A DNA stretch of 13,344 bases from Actinomycetota bacterium (GTDB taxonomy: Bacteria; Actinomycetota; Geothermincolia; Fen-727; JAQURN01). The stretch's first letter is position 1; each line of letters opens with the position of its first letter. The notes beneath the pieces were generated by a model. That model had not been told where the DNA came from and did no database searches. It was given only the letters and a program-made list of their open reading frames with translations. Both the position numbers and the translations under genes were made by a program. The stretch is from positions 1 to 13,344 of the forward strand of contig JAQURN010000021.1 in the NCBI GenBank assembly GCA_028715585.1, written 5' to 3'. Shown here one piece after another: positions 6,646 through 13,344 of the stretch.

Positions 6646-7674
6646 TCACCGCTCGAATATGCCAAATGCGGGAATCGTGGTACCGACACCCTCCTCTTTG
6701 AACCTCTGGTGGAGCCTCTTGATGAACTCGTGCTTCACGAGATACTGGTCAGAAAATTCCCTCACCCCGATTATTGCGGTCATGACGATGTTGAAATCAG
6801 AAAAGCGCTGAAAGCGGACCAGCGGTTTGAAGTCAAGTTCCCCACCTTCGACCTCCCTTTGAACCTCGAATGCCGTCTCGAGCGCAATTCTTTCCGCCTT
6901 CTCGAGGTCGGTTGTGTAGCTAACAGGGACATCAACCAACAAAGACATCCTAGTAGCAGGACGGTGGTAGTTAGTGAGAATTCCAGAGCCAAGCTTGTTA
7001 TTTGGAATGATTACCATATTGCCAGAAAGAGTTCTTATAGTCGTATTTCTCCAGTTCATATCCTCGATATAGCCTTCGTCACCAGACTCGAGCCGCACAT
7101 ATTCACCAGGCTTCACCTGTCGAGCGGCAAGCACATGGATGCCCGCAAAGAGGTTTGAAAGCGTATCCTGGAAAGCTAATGCCACCGCCAGTCCGCCAAC
7201 CCCAAGGGCAGTAAGAATGGGAGCAATGGGAATACCCAGAAGCGCAAAGAGGAACAGGATACCCACCAGTATTACAAAGACTTTGATTATGTTCCCGAGT
7301 ATAGTCGTTCTTCCCAGTGTTCCCTCTTCGGGTTTCCTCCTGGTATAAGCATCCACAATGCCCGCGAGGATGCGAGCGGCAACCACGGTGCAGGAAAGAA
7401 CGACAAGAGATATTAAAACCTTGTTATAGATGCTCACCACCTGGGCACTCAAACTCATGGAGGAAAGCGCTCCGTAAATGCCCCCTATGAGGAACCAGAG
7501 CGTAATCATGAAACGAAGAGAACTTCTCACTACCACGTACCCTCGCCACTCGCTGTGTTTCTCTAGTCTCGAGAGAAGCTTCGACGCAAGCTTCTCGACA
7601 ATTATGCCAATCAAAAGACTGCCTAGAATGAATGAAAGAGAAAGAAGGAATGTCTTGTCTCTCAAAATTGCCAT
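6646..7674 (-). CDS. MscS-family mechanosensitive ion channel
   Basis: Inner-membrane channel expected to open under membrane tension and release solutes on hypo-osmotic shock. With the ATG at 7674 it has 342 residues. Hydrophobic segments lie near 8-26, 52-72, 84-108 and 126-147. The pore-lining helix is at about 153-183, with the glycine/alanine pattern LTALGVGGLAVALAFQDTLSN, which resembles TM3 of MscS. It is followed by the beta domain (about 184-245, containing IPNNKL) and a C-terminal alpha/beta cytoplasmic domain. An upstream in-frame TTG at 7704 would add ten residues but has a poor ribosome binding site; the ATG has GGAG at 7-nt spacing. The gene converges with the SIS gene (13 bp between stops) and diverges from polX. 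A link to nearby solute-related trehalose genes is plausible but inferred. Confidence 0.92.
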   Translation of the reverse strand: MAILRDKTFLLSLSFILGSLLIGIIVEKLASKLLSRLEKHSEWRGYVVVRSSLRFMITLWFLIGGIYGALSSMSLSAQVVSIYNKVLISLVVLSCTVVAARILAGIVDAYTRRKPEEGTLGRTTILGNIIKVFVILVGILFLFALLGIPIAPILTALGVGGLAVALAFQDTLSNLFAGIHVLAARQVKPGEYVRLESGDEGYIEDMNWRNTTIRTLSGNMVIIPNNKLGSGILTNYHRPATRMSLLVDVPVSYTTDLEKAERIALETAFEVQREVEGGELDFKPLVRFQRFSDFNIVMTAIIGVREFSDQYLVKHEFIKRLHQRFKEEGVGTTIPAFGIFER

Positions 7675-7847
7675 GCTTGCGCTCCAGCGTACCTCAGAAG
7701 CCAAAGTTTCTCTTTAGCCTGCTTCCCTTCTCTTCGGCAACGTTTTCCCTGTTTCCTTCCTTGGCGTGCCGATGGAGAACCTTTTTCCCTTTTGTATATT
7801 ACAATCTCAGTAGCGAGAGAATTTTTTAGCCGACAGCTCGAGAAAAC
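7675..7847. promoter_or_regulatory. Divergent intergenic region between the MscS gene and polX
   Basis: 173 bp. It contains an imperfect palindrome, TTGTA-TAT-TACAA (7792-7804), in an AT-rich patch about 45-55 bp before polX. TACAAT (7800-7805) could be a -10 for polX, but no -35 is found at the proper distance. Tracts of C and T run before it. No convincing gene is seen here. Confidence 0.25.
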
Positions 7848-9563
7848 ATGCAAAATTCACAAATAGCCGATGTCTTCGACAAGATAGCCGACCTTCTGGA
7901 GATAAAAGGAGAGAATAAATTTAGAATTCGCTCCTACCGCAATGCCGCCAGGTCGATAAGAAACCATCCTCAAAGCGTCTCTCAAATGGTGAAGAGCAAT
8001 GAAAATCTCACAAAGCTCCCATACATAGGGAAATCAACCGCCGAAAAGATAAAGGAGATAGTTGAGAGTGGAACCTGCTCCACCTTGGAGGAACTCAAAG
8101 GTGAAATTCCAGAAGAGCTCGCGGAGCTTCTGCTGGTGCCTGGGCTTGGGCCAAGAAAAGCAATGGAGCTATACAGAGAGCTGGGGATAAGGAATCTGGA
8201 GGATTTGAAAAGCGCCACGGAAAGCGGGCTCATTCGAAACCTTCCTGGCATGGGACTCAAAACAGAGCAGAAGATACTCGAGGGTTTCAAAACCCTGGAG
8301 TCGATTTCGGGGCGAATGCTCTACAAAGAAGCATGCGACCATGTCAAATCCATCGGTGAACATCTCGAGGATATTCCATGGATAAAGAGATGGGAGGTAG
8401 CAGGAAGTTTCAGAAGGGCAAAGGAGACAGTTGGAGACTTGGATATTCTCCTCGAAGCCAGCGACAGGGAAAAGGCTGGCGAAAAAATCCTGGAATACGA
8501 CTTGATTGATACCGTAATAGGTCGCGGAAGCGAACGAATCTCTGTTCGCTTGGAAAAGGGGATTCAGGTTGATTTTCGATTCTTCAACCCCGAATCCTTT
8601 GGCTCGGCTCTGCAGTATTTCACCGGCTCGAAAGCGCATGGCATCGCCGTCCGAAAGATAGCACAGCAAAAAGGATGGAAACTCAACGAATATGGACTCT
8701 TCGAGGAAGAAAAACAGCTTGCTGGAAAAGACGAAAAAGGCATCTATGAGCATCTTGGGATGGAATGGATACCGCCAGAATTGCGCGAAGACACTGGGGA
8801 GATCGAGGCGGCACTCAATCGGAGGCTGCCAAAGCTCGTCGAACTCGGCGATATCAAGGGAGACCTTCACTGCCACAGCACTCATACGGACGGCGCGAAC
8901 ACAATAGAGGAGCTTGTGGAAGCGGCAAAAAGGATGGGATATGAGTACCTGGCGATAACGGACCACTCCAAAGCCGTAACCGTGGCAGGCGGATTAGACG
9001 AGGAGGAAATCAAGCAAGAGCAAAACCACATCCAGGAATTGAATCAGGCAATGGGTGATTTTCGGCTCCTTTGCGGGGTGGAGGTGGATATAACCAAAGA
9101 CAGCAAGCTGGATCTAGATGAAGAGCTTCTCTCCACGCTCGATTGGGTGGTCGCAAGCGTTCACTATAACCGTAACATGAGCATAAAAGAGATGACTGAA
9201 AGGATTTTGTCGGCGGTCAAAAGCGGGGTAATTCATTGCATCGGACATCCATTCGGAAGAATAATAGGCAAACGCGAGCCACTCGACTTCGATTTCGAGA
9301 AGGTCCTAGAGGCTTGCCTGGAGAATGGTGTCTGCCTGGAGGTCAATGCCCAACCCGACCGCCTCGACCTCCCAGACATCTTTGCGAGGCGAGCGATAGA
9401 GGCAGGCGTCAGCTTGGCGATTGCCACAGACGCGCACAGAATTTCGGACCTAGACTTCATGGACATCGGAGTGAAAGTCGCAAGGAGAGGCTGGGCGGAA
9501 AGAAAAAACATAATAAACACCCTTACTTTAGAGGAGCTTGAGAAAAAACTCAAAATAGCTTGA
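7848..9563 (+). CDS. polX: Family X DNA polymerase with C-terminal PHP domain (PolX)
   Basis: 571 residues, the usual size of bacterial PolX (Bacillus subtilis PolX is about 570). The family performs gap-filling synthesis in base-excision repair and has a metal-dependent 3'-5' exonuclease or phosphoesterase in the PHP domain. Residues 1-75 form the N-terminal 8-kDa-like domain with a helix-hairpin-helix at LPYIGKS (57-63). Further hairpins are PGLGPRK (98-104) and PGMGLK (133-138). The nucleotidyltransferase motif GSFRRAKETVGDLDILL carries Asp197 and Asp199, and the third catalytic Asp is Asp242 in VDFRFF. The PHP domain (about 336-571) has GDLHCHSTHTDG (His341, His343), ITDHS, GVEVDI, ASVHYN, IGHPFGR and ATDAHRISD (Asp528, His530). 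The start ATG has only a weak site (GAG 5 nt upstream). All catalytic residues appear intact. Confidence 0.96.
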   Translation: MQNSQIADVFDKIADLLEIKGENKFRIRSYRNAARSIRNHPQSVSQMVKSNENLTKLPYIGKSTAEKIKEIVESGTCSTLEELKGEIPEELAELLLVPGLGPRKAMELYRELGIRNLEDLKSATESGLIRNLPGMGLKTEQKILEGFKTLESISGRMLYKEACDHVKSIGEHLEDIPWIKRWEVAGSFRRAKETVGDLDILLEASDREKAGEKILEYDLIDTVIGRGSERISVRLEKGIQVDFRFFNPESFGSALQYFTGSKAHGIAVRKIAQQKGWKLNEYGLFEEEKQLAGKDEKGIYEHLGMEWIPPELREDTGEIEAALNRRLPKLVELGDIKGDLHCHSTHTDGANTIEELVEAAKRMGYEYLAITDHSKAVTVAGGLDEEEIKQEQNHIQELNQAMGDFRLLCGVEVDITKDSKLDLDEELLSTLDWVVASVHYNRNMSIKEMTERILSAVKSGVIHCIGHPFGRIIGKREPLDFDFEKVLEACLENGVCLEVNAQPDRLDLPDIFARRAIEAGVSLAIATDAHRISDLDFMDIGVKVARRGWAERKNIINTLTLEELEKKLKIA

Positions 9564-9668
9564 AAGCCTCACGTAAACAACCTTATTCAAGGAGTCCGCT
9601 AGGTAACTTCCGAAAGATTTACTGTATAGATTTCCCTAAAACCCACAACGGGATTAAAAGAGGCAGCT
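9564..9668 (+). promoter_or_regulatory. Short intergenic region before the HAD-TPP-GH65 gene
   Basis: 105 bp between polX and the fusion gene. A TATAGA (9625-9630) could be a weak -10, but no good -35 is present. No terminator-like hairpin was found, so read-through from polX is possible. GAGG lies 5 nt before the ATG at 9669 and is a good ribosome binding site. Confidence 0.3.
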
Positions 9669-12600
9669 ATGAACCGAGAAGAAAAAAGCCGCATAACCGT
9701 TGAATGCTCCAACTACGACGCGTTCATATTCGACCTCGACGGGGTAATGACCCGGACCGCGAAAATCCATGCTCAAGCCTGGAAAGAGATGTTCGATTCC
9801 TTCCTCCGGAAAAAAGCGGGCAAGAAAAACTTCAAACCCTTTGATATCGAGAAAGACTACCCGAAATACCTGGACGGAAAACAGAGATATGAAGGAGTAA
9901 GGTCATTCCTCGAGTCTATCTCTGTCGAACTGCCCTATGGGGATTCTAGTGACAGTCCCGAAAAAGAGACAATCTGCGGACTGGGAAACAAAAAAAATCA
10001 AATCTTTCAGAGGTTGCTCAAAGAAATGGGAACCGCTCCATACCCCTCCTCGATAGCGCTAGTCAAAAACTTGAAGAAGGTGGGGATGAAAGTGGCAGTA
10101 GCCTCTTCCAGCAAAAACTGCTCTCAGGTTCTCGATGCCGCGAACATCTCTGAGTTGTTCGACGCAAAGGTCGATGGAGTTGACCTAGAGAGCCTTGACC
10201 TCAAAGGAAAACCATCACCGGACATGTTCATAGAGGCGGCAAGAAGGCTTTCATCGAAGCCAGAAAGGTCGGTAGTACTAGAGGACGCAATCTCGGGAGT
10301 AAGGGCGGGAAAAAACGGCAACTTTGGACTAGTAATCGGAGTGGACAGGGTAAGACAGAGGGAAGCTTTGCTAAAAGCGGGGGCTCACATTGTGGTGGAG
10401 GACCTCTCAGAGATAGAAGCTGTTACCAAAATGGAAAGTCTTCGGCACGCACTGGAGTATTTCTCAAATATCAGGGAAGAAATAGAATATCTCCAGCCAG
10501 CAATTTTTCTCGATTACGATGGGACTCTCACCCCCATAGTTTCCCGCCCCGAAGAGGCGACCCTCGACAAAGAAACGCGGAAAACTCTCACGGAACTTCC
10601 AACTCATTGTTTCACCGCAATCGTGAGTGGAAGAGACCTGACAGACATCCGCAAGATGGTGAAAATCAAGGAACTCTGGTACGCCGGCTCCCACGGCTTT
10701 GAAATCGAGAGCCCGGATGGAACCAAAAGTGAGAACGAAGAGGCGCTCGAGTTCCTTCCCCCACTCGAGGGTCTCGAGAAGATGCTCTCTCGTGAGCTAA
10801 AAGACATTCCTGGGTCTCTGATAGAACGCAAAAGGTTCTCCATCGCCGTGCATTATAGAAACGTGAAAGACGAAATGGTAAATCGAGTGAAGGAAATCGT
10901 TGAGAATGCTGGCTCCACCTACCCCGAGTTCAGAATAACGAAGGGAAAGAAGGTTCTAGAATTTCTTCCCGATATAGATTGGCACAAAGGAAGGGCAGTA
11001 GCCTGGATTATAAAAGGTCTCAATCTCGACCGTCCGAGCATCATCCCCCTCTACATCGGAGATGACATCACCGACGAGGATGTTTTCGAGGAACTCAAAA
11101 CGAGTGGGATAACTATTGCCGTGGGGTCCGACGGGCGCACCACGAAAGCGCACTACCGACTCACCAACACCGAAGAGGTCAAAGAGTTCCTGGATGAACT
11201 CTCGCGCTGCGTCGAGGACGAGAGCACCTGGTGGTTTACAAGCGATGAATTCGACCCAGCGCAGGAGGGACTTCGAGAATCACTCACCGCGCTTGGGAAC
11301 GGCTACTTTGTCACACGAGGCGCCGCCCCGGAATCGCGAGCCGATGGAATTCATTACCCTGGCACTTATCTTGCGGGGGGGTACAACCGCCTCAAAACAA
11401 AAATAGCGGGAAGGGTGGTAGAAAACGAAGACTTGGTGAACATGCCCAACTGGCTTTGCCTTAACTTCTTCGTTGATGGAGACCCCCTGGACATCGGGAA
11501 GGTCAAGATTCTCTTCTACTCACAAGAATTAGACATCAAATCAGGCGTTCTCTACCGCACTATTCGTTTGAGGGACTCAGCTGGAAGAGAAACAAAGCTC
11601 GAGAGCCGCAGAATAGTAAGCATGGCAAACATGCACCTTGCCGCACTCGAGACCACTATCGAGCCGCTCAACTGGTCTGGAAAGATAAAGATACACTCCG
11701 CCGTCGACGGGACGGTCGTAAACGATGGAGTAGCCCGATACCGCGGGCTGAACAACAAGCATCTGGCGCCGGTGAAGGAAGAAAGGGTTAGAAAGGACAC
11801 CGTCCTTCTGGAAGTAAAGACAACCCAATCCAAGCTAGGAGTGGCTGAGGCTATGCGCACACGAATTTTCAAGGGTGATGAGCCCCTAGACCCAAAGCGG
11901 AAACTTGTTGACAAGCCAGGCTATGTTGGGGAACACATAGAGGTAAAACTTCAAAGTGGCGAGAGAATCACAGTAGAAAAAACGGTTGCCTTGTTTTCCT
12001 CCAGGGACAACGCAATCTCGGAGTGGGGATGCGAAGCGGAAAACCTCGTAGCGGATGCTGGAAGATTTCAAAGTCTGCTCCGCTCGCACAGAATTGCTTG
12101 GGAAGCCCTGTGGAGGAAGTTTTCACTCGACCTGGCCGAAAACTCTACCCGCGAGGCTCCAATGGAAAGAATCCTGAGGCTCTACAGCTTCCATCTGCTG
12201 CAGACGACTTCGACAAATTCCATCGACTTGGACATAGGAATGCCCTCGAGGGGATGGCACGGGGAAGCATATCGGGGTCACATCTTCTGGGACGAGCTGA
12301 TAATCTTTCCATTCCTCAACTACAGAATTCCAGAGATAACGCGCTCACTTCTCATGTATCGCTACCGAAGGCTCGGCGAAGCAAGAAAAGCCGCCAAGAA
12401 GATTGGCTACAAAGGCGCGATGTTTCCCTGGCAGAGCGGCAGCAACGGAAGGGAAGAAACTCAGCAACTTCACCTAAATCCCCAGTCCGGAAACTGGCTT
12501 CCAGATAACTCCCACCTACAAAGGCATGTCAATTCGGCAATCGCTTATAACGTATGGCAGTATTACCAGGTAACTGGAGACCTCGAATTTTTAGCCTGGT

Positions 12601-13344
12601 ACGGCGCGGAGATTATTTGGGAGATAGCAAGGTATTGGGCATCCGCCGCTAAGTACAACGCGGCATCCGACAGGTATGAGATACGCGGGGTTATGGGTCC
12701 CGATGAATACCATGACGGCTATCCAGGCGCGGAAAAACCTGGGATAGACAACAATGCCTACACCAACATAATGGTGGTTTTCGTAATGAATCGCGCCCTC
12801 GAATTACTCGACCTGCTTAGCAAAGAAGATGTACACCAGATATCCAGGCGCCTCGCGATAGAAGATTCCGAAATCGCAAAATGGAGAGAAATAAGCCGGA
12901 AGATGTACATTCCATTCCACGATGATGGCATCATAAGCCAGTTCGAAGGCTACGACGACCTCATGGAATTCGACTGGGAAGGCTACAGGAAAAGGTACGG
13001 AAACATACAGCGCCTAGACCGCATTCTGGAGGCAGAGGGCGATACCACCAATAGGTACAAGGTCTCCAAGCAGGCAGACGTGCTCATGCTCTTCTACATC
13101 TTCTCCGCGGAGGAATTGGGAGAGATGTTCGAGCAACTCGGATATCGGTGGGAGCCTTCAATAATTCCGAGAAACATAGATTACTACCTGAGGCGGACTT
13201 CCAATGGTTCTTCCCTGAGCTGGATTGTTCACTCATGGGTCGCGGCTCGAAGCGACAGGCATGAGTCGTGGGAGCTCTTCAACATCGCCCTGCTCACTGA
13301 TTTCGTCGACATCCAGGGAGGAACTACCCCAGAGGGAATACATC
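9669..13344 (+). CDS. otsB1: Three-domain fusion: beta-PGM-like HAD, trehalose-6-phosphate phosphatase-like HAD, GH65 phosphorylase (OtsB1-like; 3' end outside window)
   Basis: An uninterrupted frame of 1225 codons that leaves the window. Domain 1 (about 15-255) is a beta-phosphoglucomutase-like HAD: Asp22/Asp24 in FDLDGV, Ser146 in ASSS, Lys181 in KGKPSPDMF, Glu205/Asp206 in LEDAISG, plus a cap with DYPKYLDGKQR and GLGNKKN. Domain 2 (about 278-515) resembles trehalose-6-phosphate phosphatase: Asp282/Asp284 in LDYDGTLTP, SGRD at 320, GSHG at 341, Lys440 in DWHKG, and Asp465/Asp466 in GDDITDED. Domain 3 (about 519 onward) is GH65: GHIFWDE (870-876), general-acid candidate Glu1013 in MGPDEYHDG followed by DNNAYTN, KQADVLMLF at 1134, and DIQGGTTPEGIH at the edge. 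GH65 members phosphorolyse trehalose, maltose or kojibiose. The order matches M. tuberculosis OtsB1 (Rv2006, 1327 residues), so about 100 residues are missing here. It may couple trehalose 6-phosphate breakdown to glucose 6-phosphate; activities are inferred. Confidence 0.92.
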   Translation, partial: MNREEKSRITVECSNYDAFIFDLDGVMTRTAKIHAQAWKEMFDSFLRKKAGKKNFKPFDIEKDYPKYLDGKQRYEGVRSFLESISVELPYGDSSDSPEKETICGLGNKKNQIFQRLLKEMGTAPYPSSIALVKNLKKVGMKVAVASSSKNCSQVLDAANISELFDAKVDGVDLESLDLKGKPSPDMFIEAARRLSSKPERSVVLEDAISGVRAGKNGNFGLVIGVDRVRQREALLKAGAHIVVEDLSEIEAVTKMESLRHALEYFSNIREEIEYLQPAIFLDYDGTLTPIVSRPEEATLDKETRKTLTELPTHCFTAIVSGRDLTDIRKMVKIKELWYAGSHGFEIESPDGTKSENEEALEFLPPLEGLEKMLSRELKDIPGSLIERKRFSIAVHYRNVKDEMVNRVKEIVENAGSTYPEFRITKGKKVLEFLPDIDWHKGRAVAWIIKGLNLDRPSIIPLYIGDDITDEDVFEELKTSGITIAVGSDGRTTKAHYRLTNTEEVKEFLDELSRCVEDESTWWFTSDEFDPAQEGLRESLTALGNGYFVTRGAAPESRADGIHYPGTYLAGGYNRLKTKIAGRVVENEDLVNMPNWLCLNFFVDGDPLDIGKVKILFYSQELDIKSGVLYRTIRLRDSAGRETKLESRRIVSMANMHLAALETTIEPLNWSGKIKIHSAVDGTVVNDGVARYRGLNNKHLAPVKEERVRKDTVLLEVKTTQSKLGVAEAMRTRIFKGDEPLDPKRKLVDKPGYVGEHIEVKLQSGERITVEKTVALFSSRDNAISEWGCEAENLVADAGRFQSLLRSHRIAWEALWRKFSLDLAENSTREAPMERILRLYSFHLLQTTSTNSIDLDIGMPSRGWHGEAYRGHIFWDELIIFPFLNYRIPEITRSLLMYRYRRLGEARKAAKKIGYKGAMFPWQSGSNGREETQQLHLNPQSGNWLPDNSHLQRHVNSAIAYNVWQYYQVTGDLEFLAWYGAEIIWEIARYWASAAKYNAASDRYEIRGVMGPDEYHDGYPGAEKPGIDNNAYTNIMVVFVMNRALELLDLLSKEDVHQISRRLAIEDSEIAKWREISRKMYIPFHDDGIISQFEGYDDLMEFDWEGYRKRYGNIQRLDRILEAEGDTTNRYKVSKQADVLMLFYIFSAEELGEMFEQLGYRWEPSIIPRNIDYYLRRTSNGSSLSWIVHSWVAARSDRHESWELFNIALLTDFVDIQGGTTPEGIH

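Noticed and set aside
7675..7704. TTG start at 7704 for the MscS gene
   Set aside because: Its upstream sequence has no good ribosome binding site, while the ATG at 7674 has GGAG at a proper distance.
8169..8966. A 265-codon open frame on the minus strand inside polX
   Set aside because: It lies fully opposite a well-conserved polymerase gene, its product is Phe/Cys/Ser-rich with no recognisable domain, and it looks like an antisense shadow.
12023..12508. A 161-codon plus-strand open frame in another phase within the fusion gene
   Set aside because: The GH65 reading frame continues through it with conserved motifs (GHIFWDE), so it is an out-of-phase shadow.
1..13344. tRNA, rRNA, CRISPR arrays, insertion sequences or prophage genes
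   Set aside because: No clover-leaf-like segments, regularly spaced repeats, transposases, integrases or terminal repeats were found on reading both strands by eye.
1..13344. Archaeal origin, suggested by AGA/AGG and ATA codon use
   Set aside because: Sigma70-like promoters, the bacterial zinc-ribbon and RNase HI pair and the OtsB1-type fusion all favour a bacterium.

Overview
The window appears to come from a bacterium, most likely a deep-branching or thermophilic relative of the Actinobacteria. This is inference from gene content. The order zinc-ribbon coiled-coil protein then RNase HI is the order known in Actinobacteria (for example Mycobacterium tuberculosis Rv2229c-Rv2228c). The large three-domain protein at the right edge has the architecture of mycobacterial OtsB1 (Rv2006). 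Promoters look sigma70-like, Shine-Dalgarno sites are clear, and GTG and TTG starts are used beside ATG. Arg is often AGA/AGG and Ile often ATA, which is common in thermophiles. No RNA genes, mobile elements or CRISPR arrays are visible.

Left block (1-3159, minus strand): a co-directional run transcribed leftwards. In transcription order it holds a small membrane protein of the COG2426 'small multidrug export' family, a possible 41-codon ORF overlapping both neighbours, a C4 zinc-ribbon coiled-coil protein, RNase HI, UDP-glucose 6-dehydrogenase, and the first codons of a further gene leaving the window. Stops and starts overlap or sit close together, so this is probably one operon, with a promoter near 3187-3223.

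Central block (3305-6632, plus strand): a cytoplasmic GH15 glycoside hydrolase followed 7 bp later by a stand-alone double SIS-domain protein resembling the isomerase half of GlmS. A divergent promoter region (3160-3304) separates it from the left block and carries good -35/-10 elements for both directions plus repeats that could be operators. A MscS-type channel gene (6646-7674, minus) converges on this pair with 13 bp between stops.

Right block (7848 to the edge, plus strand): a PolX-type DNA polymerase/PHP protein, then after 105 bp a very large ORF open to the window end (at least 1225 residues). It joins a beta-phosphoglucomutase-like HAD domain, a trehalose-6-phosphate phosphatase-like HAD domain and a GH65 disaccharide phosphorylase domain. 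If all three are active, one polypeptide could take trehalose 6-phosphate to trehalose, split that with phosphate to glucose and glucose 1-phosphate, and convert the latter to glucose 6-phosphate. With the GH15 and SIS genes, the right two-thirds of the window reads as an intracellular alpha-glucoside and sugar-phosphate module, interrupted by unrelated channel and DNA-repair genes.
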